DNA from: Verrucomicrobiaceae bacterium
GTDB taxonomy: Bacteria > Verrucomicrobiota > Verrucomicrobiia > Verrucomicrobiales > Verrucomicrobiaceae
DNA length: 64,000 bases
Assembly (NCBI GenBank): GCA_016713245.1
Contig: JADJPM010000004.1
Span: 3,038,001-3,102,000, forward strand
Reading direction: 5' to 3'
A model generated the notes under the pieces. It made no database searches. It was not told where the DNA came from and saw nothing but the letters and a program-made list of their open reading frames with translations. This document shows positions 31,386 to 39,964 of this stretch, piece by piece; positions within the stretch are counted from its first letter, which is position 1, and each line of letters starts with the position of its first letter. The position numbers and the translations under genes were made by a program.

Positions 31386-34025
31386 TTACTCGCGGATCAC
31401 TTCGATGCCGCAGAGCAGTGTTTCTCCTTCTTGAGACATCAAAGAAAGCGTGAGCCCTCCATCGGTGACGGCGACATTCGAAACCGTCTCCGTTTGAGCG
31501 GCCATCTGAGAAGGCTGGTAGTTGGTGAGGGCCACGTTGCCCTGAACAGAAACATCAAACCGATGCTTGGCACTGTCCGGCGATGAAAAGACGAGTTTGA
31601 CGGTATATCGGCCGTTTTGCAGACCGCTGAGTTTGGCACTGCGGAGGCCTTTGGCGCCGCTGGCGGCCACCCAGGGCCAGCCGGTGCCTTTTTTCATCCA
31701 GAGCGAGTGCTGGTAGAAAAACTCGGGCTTCGCGGGTTCGGTGGTGAAGTCGATTTCGGGTGAAGGGCCGCCCACGCTCGGAAAATCAAGCCACAGCGTG
31801 CCATCGCGTGTTTTGCGGTCGCCGGGCGCACCGAGGTTGATGCCGATGCGTTGGATTTTGCCGTGGATGGCGGCTTTCGGCACGGCACCCCAGGTGGCCC
31901 ATTGCTCAAAGTCCTCGGGCATCGAGTAAAGCGCGAGCCCCATCGGCAGCGGGTAGCTGCAGGTGCAGCCTTCGTAGAAATAAGGGACGTTCAGGATGCC
32001 GCCAGCGGGCACGATGCTGTTCGTGCAGCCGCTGCGCGGGCCGCTGATATGGATGGTGCCGCTTTCGACCTTCTTGTCGTAAAACGCGGCCGTGCCGCTG
32101 CGGAAGGTGAAGATGCCGCCGTAGTCGAAGCCGCCATCGCAGCCGTAGCTTTTCGGAAAGACACGCGGTTCTTGTTCGAGCGTGAGCGGATTGATGCGGA
32201 AGCCGGATTTTGGCTGATCCGGAGCCCAATCGTTCTTCTGCGTGGGCGGTCGATACTGCGCCTGCTGGATGCTCTGCTGGTCCACGGTGCCAAATTTCGC
32301 GCGGAGTTCCGGCTGCTCGTATTCATCGAGCACACGGCCGGTGTAGATGTCGCTGAAAACGGGCGCGAGGAGCTTGTAATCGACCTTTTCTTGGCGGTTC
32401 GTGGCATCGAGCCAGTCCTTATCCGCCGTGATCATGACGCCATCGACGATCTTCGGCTGCGGCGAGCGCTTGAAGTTGCTCAACGCATCATCAAACCACA
32501 ACACGCCGAGCGGTGCCTGCACCAGCGGGTCTTCATTCGCGTTCCAATCCGCGAGGTAGTTGGTGGAGCCGGTGAGTGCGCCGCGGGTGTGAGTGACTTT
32601 GGCTCCGGGGCCGACGACTTTACCTCCGTTCGGGCGCAGCATCTCTGACCACGGTTCGTGTCCTTCACCCTCAAGATCAAAAATAACGCTGGCAAAGTAG
32701 CGCGGCAGTTCGGTTTGGACGTTCAGCACGACAACCCGCTCTCCACAGAGACCTGCTTTTCTCAATCGAAAGCCTGCATCGTAGTCTTCAGCCAGAACGA
32801 CGAGATGAAACTGGCTGTTGAGCAGGATGGACTCGATCAGGCCGGGTTTGTTAGGACCGATCATGAGCACGTAGCCGCGATCCGTGCCTGCGGCGGCAAT
32901 GGCGGCTTTGGCGAGGTCTTCTTCGGCTTTTTCGAGCACGATTTCGCGCTTCCAGCGCTTTGTTTCGCCAGTGCCTGAACCGAAGGCCTTGAGGACGCCA
33001 TCCGTGGTGACAACGAAGCATTTGTCGTCGGCGAGGATGACGCTGTGGGCATTGGTGAAGGTGTCGAAGGGGACCTCGGTTTCGGCGGCGTGGAGGGTGC
33101 GCTGGATGCCTTTCTGGCCTTCGGCGCGGGGGCGGTCCTCGTGACGCTTGGCGCTGATGGCTTCGTCGAAAAGGAGGCCGCGACGGCGGAGTTTGGCGGC
33201 TTCTTTTTCGGCGGGCGTGGAGGCGAACCAGCCGCCGGTGTATCGACCGGCGGAGGGCAATTCGAACTCTTTGATGGCACCGGTTTTGAGATCGAGACGC
33301 GCGGGATAGGCGGTGCTGCACGGGACGATGAGATCGTCGCCGTCGATGAGGAGGTAACCCTGCGGCGCGAGGCCGCCCATGGCTTCGGTTGCGTGCGGAT
33401 GCGTGCCGTAGAGGTAGGAGCAGCGGTCGTTGCGCCAGATCTCGGCGCCGGTGGCGGCATCGCAGCAGAAGACGAAGGTGCCCTCCAGCGGCCACACGCC
33501 GGCGGCGAAGTAAACGCGGCCGTCTTTGGCCACCGGACCGCCGCGCACGGGCCACACGGAGATGAGGCGCTGATTGCCAAGAAGCAGTCGATTTGATGGC
33601 ACGGCGCGTTTTTGCCAGATGGGGCTGCCGTCGGCGAGTTTCACGCAGCGGACCACGCCGTCATCGGAGCCGAAGATGGCCGTTTCGCCGACGATGACGG
33701 GCGCAAAGCGCACCGGGCCGTCGGCGAGGGCTCGCCAGAGCTCCGCGCCGGTTTCGGTGTCGAAGGCGATGACGCAATCCTCACGCGAACTGCCCACGAG
33801 GAGGCGTTTTCCGGCGGCAACGGGCTCGTAACTGCGATCGAACTGCAAACGCGGCTCTTTGAAGGCCGGGCGCAGCGGCGGCAGTTCACGACTCCAGATG
33901 AGGCGAGGCTCCACGGGCATCTTTTGCGTCGTGGCAGCCGTGCGGCCGGGATCGTGCCGCCACATGGGCCAGTCGGAGGCGTGCGCAAAAGCGGAGAGCA
34001 AAAGGAAGATGACAAGGCGTGGCAT
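31386..34025 (-). CDS. Secreted PQQ-binding-like beta-propeller protein with C-terminal carbohydrate-binding-like domain
   Basis: An 879-residue exported protein with a signal peptide (MPRLVIFLLLSAFAHA). The first blades are of the PQQ/BamB type: 'DWPMWRHDPGRTAATTQKM', 'CVIAFDTETGAELWRALADGPVRFAPVI', 'GVVRCVKLADGSPIWQKR', 'DAATGAEIWRNDRCSYLYGTHPHATEAMGG'. A long middle part carries 'GCDGGFDYGGIFTFRSGTAAFYDK' and 'SGPRSGCTNSIVPAGGILNVPYFYEGCTCSYPLPMGLALYSMPEDFEQW', a pattern of large Planctomycete/Verrucomicrobia propellers. The last 130 residues resemble a malectin-like jelly roll. The role is unknown; binding or oxidation of sugars at the surface is plausible. It is divergent from the small membrane protein at 34046. 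Confidence 0.82.
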   Translation of the reverse strand: MPRLVIFLLLSAFAHASDWPMWRHDPGRTAATTQKMPVEPRLIWSRELPPLRPAFKEPRLQFDRSYEPVAAGKRLLVGSSREDCVIAFDTETGAELWRALADGPVRFAPVIVGETAIFGSDDGVVRCVKLADGSPIWQKRAVPSNRLLLGNQRLISVWPVRGGPVAKDGRVYFAAGVWPLEGTFVFCCDAATGAEIWRNDRCSYLYGTHPHATEAMGGLAPQGYLLIDGDDLIVPCSTAYPARLDLKTGAIKEFELPSAGRYTGGWFASTPAEKEAAKLRRRGLLFDEAISAKRHEDRPRAEGQKGIQRTLHAAETEVPFDTFTNAHSVILADDKCFVVTTDGVLKAFGSGTGETKRWKREIVLEKAEEDLAKAAIAAAGTDRGYVLMIGPNKPGLIESILLNSQFHLVVLAEDYDAGFRLRKAGLCGERVVVLNVQTELPRYFASVIFDLEGEGHEPWSEMLRPNGGKVVGPGAKVTHTRGALTGSTNYLADWNANEDPLVQAPLGVLWFDDALSNFKRSPQPKIVDGVMITADKDWLDATNRQEKVDYKLLAPVFSDIYTGRVLDEYEQPELRAKFGTVDQQSIQQAQYRPPTQKNDWAPDQPKSGFRINPLTLEQEPRVFPKSYGCDGGFDYGGIFTFRSGTAAFYDKKVESGTIHISGPRSGCTNSIVPAGGILNVPYFYEGCTCSYPLPMGLALYSMPEDFEQWATWGAVPKAAIHGKIQRIGINLGAPGDRKTRDGTLWLDFPSVGGPSPEIDFTTEPAKPEFFYQHSLWMKKGTGWPWVAASGAKGLRSAKLSGLQNGRYTVKLVFSSPDSAKHRFDVSVQGNVALTNYQPSQMAAQTETVSNVAVTDGGLTLSLMSQEGETLLCGIEVIRE

Positions 34026-34045
34026 GGCAGGCCACTATCTACGCG

Positions 34046-34261
34046 ATGTTTGCCACGCAACTCACCAGTCTGATGCTTTTGCTCGCCGAAGCCGCTCCGC
34101 TCAATCCTGGCCTCGCCGCCGAGGAGGAAACAAAGCGCCTCATCGGCCTCTTCGTCGTGCTCGGCATGGTGGCGCTGATTTTGAAGGGCTTCCTCATCGC
34201 CCGATGGTTTGCGAGGAGGAAGAAACTCAGGACGAAAGCTTCTCAGATGCCACCACCGTGA
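34046..34261 (+). CDS. Small single-pass membrane protein (71 residues)
   Basis: A 71-residue frame starting MFATQLTSLMLLLAEAAPLN, with an Ala/Glu-rich stretch and one membrane helix ('IGLFVVLGMVALILKGFLIA') followed by a basic tail (RWFARRKKLRTK), the usual positive-inside pattern. The function is not recognised. It is divergent from the PQQ-propeller gene (starts 20 bases apart), and its 3' end overlaps the convergent lipoprotein gene by 35 bases. It is called on topology and clean frame only. Confidence 0.5.
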   Translation: MFATQLTSLMLLLAEAAPLNPGLAAEEETKRLIGLFVVLGMVALILKGFLIARWFARRKKLRTKASQMPPP

Positions 34262-34721
34262 ATTTACCGTCCTTGCTTTCGAGGCGGAGCTTCGCACGGC
34301 CAAAGTCACGCTTGTAACTCCAGCCGGTCTCGGCCTCCCAGGTGGTGGGGCTGAGTTGGCGGAGCACGCGAAGTTGCAGCACGAAGGTGGCGAGACGATT
34401 TTTATTATCGACGACGATTTGATCCGGCTCGATGGCCTTCAAGTCGATGGCGTTGACGAATTCGAGCTTCAGATCAGCCAGACGTTTCACGAATTCCGTC
34501 GTGGCTGGGGTCATCATGCCATCGCGACTGATTTCACCGAGCACGATGCTGTAGTTCTTGGCCACGCCGGGGTTCAGCTCCGGCAGGTTTTGGATCACAT
34601 GACGGATCGCTGACTCACCTGCATCGCACTCATAAAGGTTCACCGGCAGGCCTTTCTCGGACGAGTGACAACCAGTGATGGCAAGAAGGGCAGCAAGAGC
34701 AAAGAAGCGTCGGGAGAACAT
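34227..34721 (-). CDS. Lipoprotein of unknown function
   Basis: A 164-residue predicted lipoprotein; MFSRRFFALAALLAITGC ends in a lipobox (ITGC). The mature part is alpha/beta ('GESAIRHVIQNLPELNPGVAKNYSIVLG', 'LEFVNAIDLKAIEPDQIVVDN', 'WSYKRDFGRAKLRLESKDGKFTVV') with no catalytic motif recognised. The start at 34721 is chosen for the signal; the frame upstream to 34826 is inside the opgG 3' end. It follows opgG by 43 bases on the same strand and may be in its operon. Confidence 0.75.
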   Translation of the reverse strand: MFSRRFFALAALLAITGCHSSEKGLPVNLYECDAGESAIRHVIQNLPELNPGVAKNYSIVLGEISRDGMMTPATTEFVKRLADLKLEFVNAIDLKAIEPDQIVVDNKNRLATFVLQLRVLRQLSPTTWEAETGWSYKRDFGRAKLRLESKDGKFTVVASEKLSS

Positions 34722-34764
34722 GAAGAGGTTGGTGAGATGATGCGCGGCAAAGGGCGGAAAGGAT

Positions 34765-36279
34765 TCAGCGACGCCACTGATACATCCAGCGCTCCGAGAT
34801 GACCTTGTCACCATTTTTGAGCTCACTCATGATTTCGAGCAGGTTGGTCTTCTCCGGCACATCGAGCTTGAAAAAGGCACGCCAGCCGCCGGTCTCGGCA
34901 TTTTTCATCACTCGCTTGTCGAGGATCTTCGCCTCGCCAGAGCTGATTTGAAGGTCGATGTCAGGCACCCAGTCGGCCTTGGCAGGCGCGGGCATTTCAC
35001 CAGCAGAAAAGTCGATGACGTAAAGATGGTCGTCGGAATCCATCACAAAGCCGCGACGGGTGTTGAGCACCTTGCAGAGCTTGCCTGGCTCATGCTGGTC
35101 CAGCCAGTGGAGGTTGTAGGCCACGCGAAGAGGCTCGGCTGGCGTGGCGGGAAGGTTTTTCGGGCTCCACATGGCCACGATGTTGTCCCAGGTTTCTTCG
35201 CCGGTGGAAAGCTCCACGAGCGCCACCGAGCCAGCGCCGAAACCGCTCACCGGCTCCACCCACACGGCGGGGCGGCGGTGGTAGTTCGCTTCGAGGTCCT
35301 GGAAGTTGTTGAAGTCTCGATCCCGCTCTGCGAGGCCAAAGCCCTTCAATTTGTCCGTCTCGAAAAGGCTCAGGCGCATGTCGCGGCTCACATCGAGCGG
35401 ACGCCAGATTGACGGTCCGCCCTCGATCTCGACCTGGAGACCATCGGAATCATGCACCTCCGGGCGGAAGTCGTAGGGCTTTGGGTGTGAGTTCTCGCCA
35501 AACCAGAACATGCTGGAGAAGGGCGCGATGCCCAGCATCTTCACCGGCTTGCGCAGGTGGAGCGTGGCCTTGATCTTCATCAGCGTCGTCTTACCGGGGG
35601 TGGACTCGAATTCGTAAGCCCCCGTGATGCTTGGGCCGTTCAACAACGCCAGCACCTTCACCGAGGTGGCACCGGGCTTCGGTGCCTCCAGCCAGAAGTG
35701 CGTGAAATCCGGAAACTCCTCCGGCTCGCCGCCGATGGTATTCACCGCCACCCCGCGAGCGGAGATGCCATAACCCAGCTCCGTGGTCACGGCGCGGTAG
35801 TAGCTGGCCCCCATGAAGACGAGGAATTCGAAGCGACGCTTCAGCAGCGCCTCCGGAGCCACCACACGAAAGCCCGCATAGCCTTCCGGATTCATGACCT
35901 TCTCTGGCACCTGGAGCTTGCCATAATCAAAGAGCCCCTGGTCAAAGGGCACCGCCGACGTGGCCCCATCCCGCATGGTGTAAAAGCGCACCGGCTTTTT
36001 AAACATCCAGCCGGGGTGGAAAAACTCGATGCGATACACATCGCCGAGATCGCTGAAGATCGCCTTTTGAGGCTGAAAGCGGATGTCCCGATGCCCGTCG
36101 TATTTCAGCCCTTCAAAAAACGGATCGAGCTTCTGAGAGGGAGCCACATACGGCTGCGCCGCAAGCTGCGCGGCCACTTTTTCGAGGCTGGCGTGGTCCT
36201 TCACGTCTTCCAGCTTCACCTGGGCAGCCGCCGAGACGGCGAGCAGCGAGATCAATCCAATCGAGGGGGCAAATTTCAT
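34765..36279 (-). CDS. opgG: Periplasmic glucan biosynthesis protein OpgG/MdoG
   Basis: A 504-residue periplasmic protein needed for osmoregulated periplasmic glucan synthesis, where it shapes the beta-1,2-glucan backbone made by OpgH. It has a short signal peptide (LISLLAVSAAAQ) and the family landmarks 'YDGHRDIRFQPQKAIFSD', 'FFHPGWMFKKPVRFY', 'YRAVTTELGYGISARGVAVNT', 'GEEFPDFTHFWLE' type, 'MLGIAPFSSMFWFGENS', 'VHDSDGLQVE', 'ANYHRRPAVWVEPVSGFGAG' and 'VAYNLHWL'. The start at 36279 (MKFAPS) is preferred over 36357. No opgH is adjacent in the window. Confidence 0.92.
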   Translation of the reverse strand: MKFAPSIGLISLLAVSAAAQVKLEDVKDHASLEKVAAQLAAQPYVAPSQKLDPFFEGLKYDGHRDIRFQPQKAIFSDLGDVYRIEFFHPGWMFKKPVRFYTMRDGATSAVPFDQGLFDYGKLQVPEKVMNPEGYAGFRVVAPEALLKRRFEFLVFMGASYYRAVTTELGYGISARGVAVNTIGGEPEEFPDFTHFWLEAPKPGATSVKVLALLNGPSITGAYEFESTPGKTTLMKIKATLHLRKPVKMLGIAPFSSMFWFGENSHPKPYDFRPEVHDSDGLQVEIEGGPSIWRPLDVSRDMRLSLFETDKLKGFGLAERDRDFNNFQDLEANYHRRPAVWVEPVSGFGAGSVALVELSTGEETWDNIVAMWSPKNLPATPAEPLRVAYNLHWLDQHEPGKLCKVLNTRRGFVMDSDDHLYVIDFSAGEMPAPAKADWVPDIDLQISSGEAKILDKRVMKNAETGGWRAFFKLDVPEKTNLLEIMSELKNGDKVISERWMYQWRR

Positions 36280-36353
36280 GCGGGGCCGCGAGCATGCAGC
36301 ACGCCGCATGCCAGTCAACCAGCGGGAACTGCCAACCCAGAAATCAAACCGGC

Positions 36354-36602
36354 TCAATAGTGACCGTAGCCGCCGCGAGGGCGGTAGCCGTTGTTCGAGC
36401 AGTGGTTGTTGGAATGGCGACGCTCGCTTCGATTGCCATTGGCCAGACCGTAAGCAATCAAGCCGACGGCCGCCGCGCCGATCAGCGCCGCTCCGGGCTC
36501 GATGACCTGCCGCGGACGGCCATAGGCATCGTAAGCGGTGGTGCAGGAGGCCATGGCTGGCAGGAGAAGCACGAGAAGAAGGCGATGGAGAGATTTTTTC
36601 AT
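36354..36602 (-). CDS. Small lipoprotein with a Gly/Asn/His-rich tail
   Basis: An 82-residue predicted lipoprotein: signal MKKSLHRLLLVLLLPAMASC with lipobox MASC, a hydrophobic Gly/Ala segment ('GAALIGAAAVGLIAYGLANG') and a tail rich in Asn, His, Arg, Gly and Tyr ('SNNHCSNNGYRPRGGYGHY'). It resembles small osmotically regulated or glycine-zipper lipoproteins but has no named family here. It is upstream of opgG on the same strand with a 74-base gap. Confidence 0.65.
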   Translation of the reverse strand: MKKSLHRLLLVLLLPAMASCTTAYDAYGRPRQVIEPGAALIGAAAVGLIAYGLANGNRSERRHSNNHCSNNGYRPRGGYGHY

Positions 36603-37023
36603 CGGCTCTCCGACGACACCGCGAAGTGTCTATTCAAAGCGATGCTTCAAGAACAAGGCGCGGGACTTGCCTCGTCCCCGTGGCGTGATCCCTCACGGGA
36701 AGCCAGACATGCTGACCTCGGTGGAGAAGTGGAGCGGTTTTCGGATCAAGCACAGAGAGCACGGAGGCACACAGAGGATGAGGTTCGGGGCTTGATGACC
36801 AATCCAGAGCGTGGTCGTGAATCATTTTTGAAGTCAGAATGATCTCCCACAGATTCGGGGAGGCCCACAGATTGAATCCAAAACAATCTGCTGGCCTCCA
36901 TGAATCTGAGGGAAATCACCATTCGTGATGACGCTAATGGGACGCTGATGCTCTGACCTCAGAAATTAGCGTTAAATCAGCGTCAAATTAGCGGTTCCAA
37001 ACCCGTCGTTCGCCCTTCCGGCA
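36603..37023. other. 420-bp gap with a duplicated gene fragment and phrase repeats
   Basis: No gene is supported. The gap contains a 42-base near copy (36779-36820) of part of the lipoprotein gene at 37107-37148, a phrase repeat around CACAGAGAGCACGGAGGCAC (from 36750) and a hairpin-prone run near 36850-36910. Confidence 0.6.
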
Positions 37024-37524
37024 TCAAATCCGAATCTCCGGCCCTACTTCGCGTTTCACGAGTTTCCAGGTCGAGCCGGTGCGGCGGAAGGTGTGGTGCA
37101 CTTGGGTGAGGTTCGGGGCTTGATGGCCGATCCAGAGCGTGGTCGTGATCGTGTCCGCCGTGGCGGTGTCGATGTCGATTGAGACCCGCGTCGCCAGCGC
37201 GTCATCGGAGCGCTGGTGGCTCCAGCTGAGGCCGGGCCAGTCCTTCACTGGGGCCGTGTATGTTTCGGAAGCATGCCGCAGCGTGAACTCCCGCAAATCC
37301 CGCTGCAACGCCGCCACCTGCTCCGGTCCCTGGCAGAGGTAAAACTCGCGGATGCCGCTGTGACGCGGCAATTCATCGCGCAGAGCCATCCACACGACGC
37401 GGTAACGCGGCGAGGGCGGCAGGTCGTTGGGCTCGCGGGCGTCGGAGACGTAGGGTGTCTTGGGTGAGGTGCAGGAGGTGAGGATGAAGACAGCTTGAAC
37501 TGCGGCGACGATCCAATGATTCAT
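37024..37524 (-). CDS. Lipoprotein of unknown function
   Basis: A 166-residue predicted lipoprotein: MNHWIVAAVQAVFILTSC gives a lipobox (LTSC). The mature part is alpha/beta ('RYRVVWMALRDELPRHSGIREFYLCQGPEQVAALQRDLREFTL', 'TTTLWIGHQAPNLTQVHHTFRRTGSTWKLV') without a recognised family. The gap upstream in its direction leads to the HEPN-like gene, whose stop is 21 bases away. A 42-base fragment of this gene is repeated at 36779-36820. Confidence 0.7.
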   Translation of the reverse strand: MNHWIVAAVQAVFILTSCTSPKTPYVSDAREPNDLPPSPRYRVVWMALRDELPRHSGIREFYLCQGPEQVAALQRDLREFTLRHASETYTAPVKDWPGLSWSHQRSDDALATRVSIDIDTATADTITTTLWIGHQAPNLTQVHHTFRRTGSTWKLVKREVGPEIRI

Positions 37525-37545
37525 ACATGTGCTTTTCTTGAACGT

Positions 37546-38214
37546 TTACGATGGCGTTTTCGCAGCCAGAAAATCAATGATTGTGACTTGTTTTCGGCTG
37601 GGTTCAAACTGGGAACTGGTCAACACGCTATGTAGAGATTTCTTCATAAGACCCGCTTTTTCAGGTGAAAAACTGTGCCAGTCACTCTCAAACCTATTCT
37701 CAACCAGATGTAAATGGACCTTATTCCTCAGCTTTCTGAGGTGATTTAGTGCTTTGTATACTTCTGTGCCAACGCCCAAAAGCTTCTTTGACTCGGCCTT
37801 CTTGCACATCGTATCGAATGTCATGTCTGCATCCGGTGGTGTGATTAATTTCCGCTCCATTAACACACGCATTCTGCGTGATTCGTCGCCTTCCCTAAAC
37901 GTGTGAGTTGTAAATGATTGAATCTGTTCCCACTCTGTCTTGTTGGACTCGTCGTTGATTTTGATAATGAACCACAAGACTGATTCAATGATGCTTGCCC
38001 CAGTAACAATGAAAGTTTTGAGGCTGCATTTCCGCACGCTGTAATGAAGATCTTCATTTGAAAGCAGCTCATCCAGGTACTCCAAGTATTGAAGGCTGTA
38101 GGCGATATTGTCGATCAGCCCAACTCTTTGCGGCACTGAATCATGCTTGGGCAGCGACTTATTCAGGTAGCTCCTGAAGGAGCCTACATTTGAGGGGTGA
38201 TATGAGTTTCTCAT
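37546..38214 (-). CDS. Uncharacterised protein, possible HEPN-type RNase
   Basis: A 222-residue soluble, helical protein. Its base composition is clearly more AT-rich than the surrounding genes, and it uses many AAA/ATT/TTT codons, suggesting transfer. No family is certain. Near residue 170 the helix 'VYKALNHLRKLRNKVHLHL' contains RxxxxxxH and RxxxxxH spacings inside an R-N-K-V-H context, the pattern of the HEPN RNase motif (R-x4-6-H) found in toxins and defence proteins. 'SLKTFIVTGASIIESVLWFIIK' is a second helix of the kind found in HEPN folds. It sits beside an IS3 element and decayed toxin-antitoxin genes. Confidence 0.55.
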   Translation of the reverse strand: MRNSYHPSNVGSFRSYLNKSLPKHDSVPQRVGLIDNIAYSLQYLEYLDELLSNEDLHYSVRKCSLKTFIVTGASIIESVLWFIIKINDESNKTEWEQIQSFTTHTFREGDESRRMRVLMERKLITPPDADMTFDTMCKKAESKKLLGVGTEVYKALNHLRKLRNKVHLHLVENRFESDWHSFSPEKAGLMKKSLHSVLTSSQFEPSRKQVTIIDFLAAKTPS

Positions 38215-38279
38215 GGTTTTATCAAGCTGAGTGAACTGAACTGGGAGTCACTCTTCATGCTAATCAATATTCGTCAGAC

Positions 38280-38283
38280 GGGG
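38280..38283. repeat. Left target duplication of the IS3 element
   Basis: GGGG immediately before the left end; the same four bases follow the right end (39580-39583). Because it is a G run, the exact length cannot be fixed. Confidence 0.5.
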
Positions 38284-38354
38284 TGGCCTGCTCCCTGAAA
38301 GTAGGACGGTTGTAAAATGTAGTTCTGGCTCCGAAACCAGGAGAACAGAACACC

Positions 38355-38621
38355 ATGAAAAAGAGCAGACACAGTGAAGAGAAGATCGTGAGCATCCTGC
38401 GCGAGGCGCAGGGTGGGATGAAGGTCCGGGACGTGTGCGCGCGTCATAACATCAGCGAGCAGACCTACTACGGGTGGAAGCGCAAGTATGGCGGGATGCA
38501 GGTCGATGAGCTGCGTCAGGCGAGGGCGTTGGCGGAAGAAAACGGGCGGCTCAAACGCATCGTGGCGGACTTGACGGTGCAGATCGACATCTTGAAGGCC
38601 ATCAACGCAAAAAAATGGTAA
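38355..38621 (+). CDS. IS3-family transposase OrfA
   Basis: An 88-residue protein with a helix-turn-helix ('EEKIVSILREAQGGMKVRDVCARHNISEQTYYGWKRKYGG') and a leucine-zipper-like C-terminus ('ELRQARALAEENGRLKRIVADLTVQIDIL'). It binds the element ends and forms the N-terminal half of the OrfAB transposase. A run of seven A's at 38609-38615 lets ribosomes slip -1 into orfB just before its own stop codon. Confidence 0.92.
   Translation: MKKSRHSEEKIVSILREAQGGMKVRDVCARHNISEQTYYGWKRKYGGMQVDELRQARALAEENGRLKRIVADLTVQIDILKAINAKKW
38609..38615 (+). promoter_or_regulatory. Programmed -1 frameshift site of the IS3 element
   Basis: AAAAAAA read as A AAA AAA in the orfA frame; slipping back one base puts the ribosome in the orfB frame, whose own ATG begins at the last A. 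This is the normal way IS3-family elements make the OrfAB fusion. Confidence 0.75.
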
Positions 38622-39553
38622 GCCCGGCCAGCAAGCGACGGGCGGCACGATACGCCATGCAAAGCGATTTGGGCGGGATCGCGCAGGTGTGTCGTGCCTT
38701 GGAGCTTGCACGGTCGGGCTACTACCGGGTGGCGAAAGTGAGCGCGGAGGCGAGGCATCGACGAGTTCGCATCGTGCGGCTGAGCCGTGAGCATCCGCGC
38801 TACGGTTACCGCCGGATCGCGGCGTTGCTGCGACGTGAGGGCGAGCGGATCAACGTGAAGTGCGTGGCGAGGGTGCGCCGGGAGGAAGGACTGCAGGTGC
38901 GCAAACGCCAGCGGCGGATGCGAAGAGTGAGGCTTGGGCAGCAAGGCCGGCAGGCTGCGGCGCATCGCAATCACGTGTGGAGCTGGGACTTTGTGAGCGA
39001 CCAGGTGGAGGGCGGCAGCGCCTTTCGCATCCTCACCTTGATCGACGAGCACACGCGTGAGTGCCACGCCACGCATGTGGCGTGGTCGATCCGCGCCACG
39101 GACGTGCTTGGCGTGCTGGAGTCTGCGATGCGCAAGCACGGCACGCCTGAGCACATCCGCAGCGACAACGGGCCTGAGTTCATCGCGTATGCGATCCAGG
39201 ACTGGATGCAGCATCGACACATCAAGATGAGCTACATCAAGCCGGGGTCACCTTGGGAGAACGCCTACATCGAATCGTTCCACGACAAGCTACGCGACGA
39301 ATGCCTCAACCGCGAGGTGTTCGGCAGCCTGGCGGAGGCCCGTGTTGTCGTCGAGCAATGGCGGCGTGAATACAATGAATACCGGCCTCACAGCTCGCTG
39401 GACTACGGCACCCCGGCACAGGCGGCGACACGCTGTCAAACTCCGCTACGGCCTCGTCTCGCTACGCTCGACGAGACCTTCGCTGCGTTTGACAGCGTGA
39501 GAGAACCAACCAACATCAAGATCAACCCAAGGACGCAGGAACTACATTTATGA
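38615..39553 (+). CDS. IS3-family transposase OrfB (DDE catalytic subunit)
   Basis: A 312-residue rve/DDE integrase-type protein. The catalytic residues are visible in 'VWSWDFVSDQVEGG' (first D), 'IRSDNGPEFIAYAIQDW' (second D) and 'YIKPGSPWENAYIESFHDKLRDECLN' (E). 'SREHPRYGYRRIAALLRREG' is the HTH_21 region, and 'WRREYNEYRPHSSLDYGTPAQ' is the conserved tail. It starts at an ATG inside the A7 slippery run and is probably made mainly as the OrfAB fusion. Apparently intact. Confidence 0.93.
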   Translation: MVSPASKRRAARYAMQSDLGGIAQVCRALELARSGYYRVAKVSAEARHRRVRIVRLSREHPRYGYRRIAALLRREGERINVKCVARVRREEGLQVRKRQRRMRRVRLGQQGRQAAAHRNHVWSWDFVSDQVEGGSAFRILTLIDEHTRECHATHVAWSIRATDVLGVLESAMRKHGTPEHIRSDNGPEFIAYAIQDWMQHRHIKMSYIKPGSPWENAYIESFHDKLRDECLNREVFGSLAEARVVVEQWRREYNEYRPHSSLDYGTPAQAATRCQTPLRPRLATLDETFAAFDSVREPTNIKINPRTQELHL

Positions 39554-39579
39554 CCTGTCCCACCCCAGGGAGCAGGCCA

Positions 39580-39964
39580 GGGGGCTTGTTTACTGGTGAG
39601 TTGTCACGTGGAGTATCACCTGATTTGTCACGGATGGCACCCTCTCTTGAGATGCAGTATCCCTTTGCCAAAAACTACTTGCCCAGCCAGCAACCAACGA
39701 ACCAACAAGCAGATATAAAGTGAGTCGGATCTTTATTCCAGCGATCTGGACGGAGTGCTGAAAACAGATTCTGATGCATCGGTTTTGAGAAAAAACGATC
39801 TGAATCGAGGTCATGAGTTTTGGTGCCATGCATCACCTTACAGATCGTGATTTGCTCAACTTTAGATCAAACCGGAACTCTCCAGCCATCGGAGTAATGA
39901 GCAAACGGGGAGGCGAGTCTTCTTGAGTGATTGCAAAACGGAAGTTTTCATGGCGGAAATGACG
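39580..39964. other. 385-bp AT-richer gap without a supported gene
   Basis: The region between the IS3 right end and the next gene's stop codon. It contains short direct repeats (GAGTTGTCACG and GATTTGTCACG near 39597 and 39624) and an AT-rich stretch after 39700. A frame on the minus strand (39590-39829) shows no protein family and no convincing start, so it is left out. Confidence 0.5.

Larger units (their letters stand above)
38284..39579 (+). mobile_element. IS3-family insertion sequence
   Basis: A 1296-base element. The left end starts TGGCCTGCTCCCTG and the right end closes CAGGGAGCAGGCCA, a perfect 14-base terminal match that continues imperfectly inwards for about 40 bases (both ends reach AACTACATTT/AAATGTAGTT). 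It holds overlapping orfA and orfB joined by a -1 slippery A7 run. Both ORFs look intact, so the element may be active. It lies just upstream of the possible HEPN gene. Confidence 0.92.

Noticed and set aside
39590..39829. A 79-codon minus-strand frame after the IS3 element
   Set aside because: No family, poor start, AT-rich random-looking codons.
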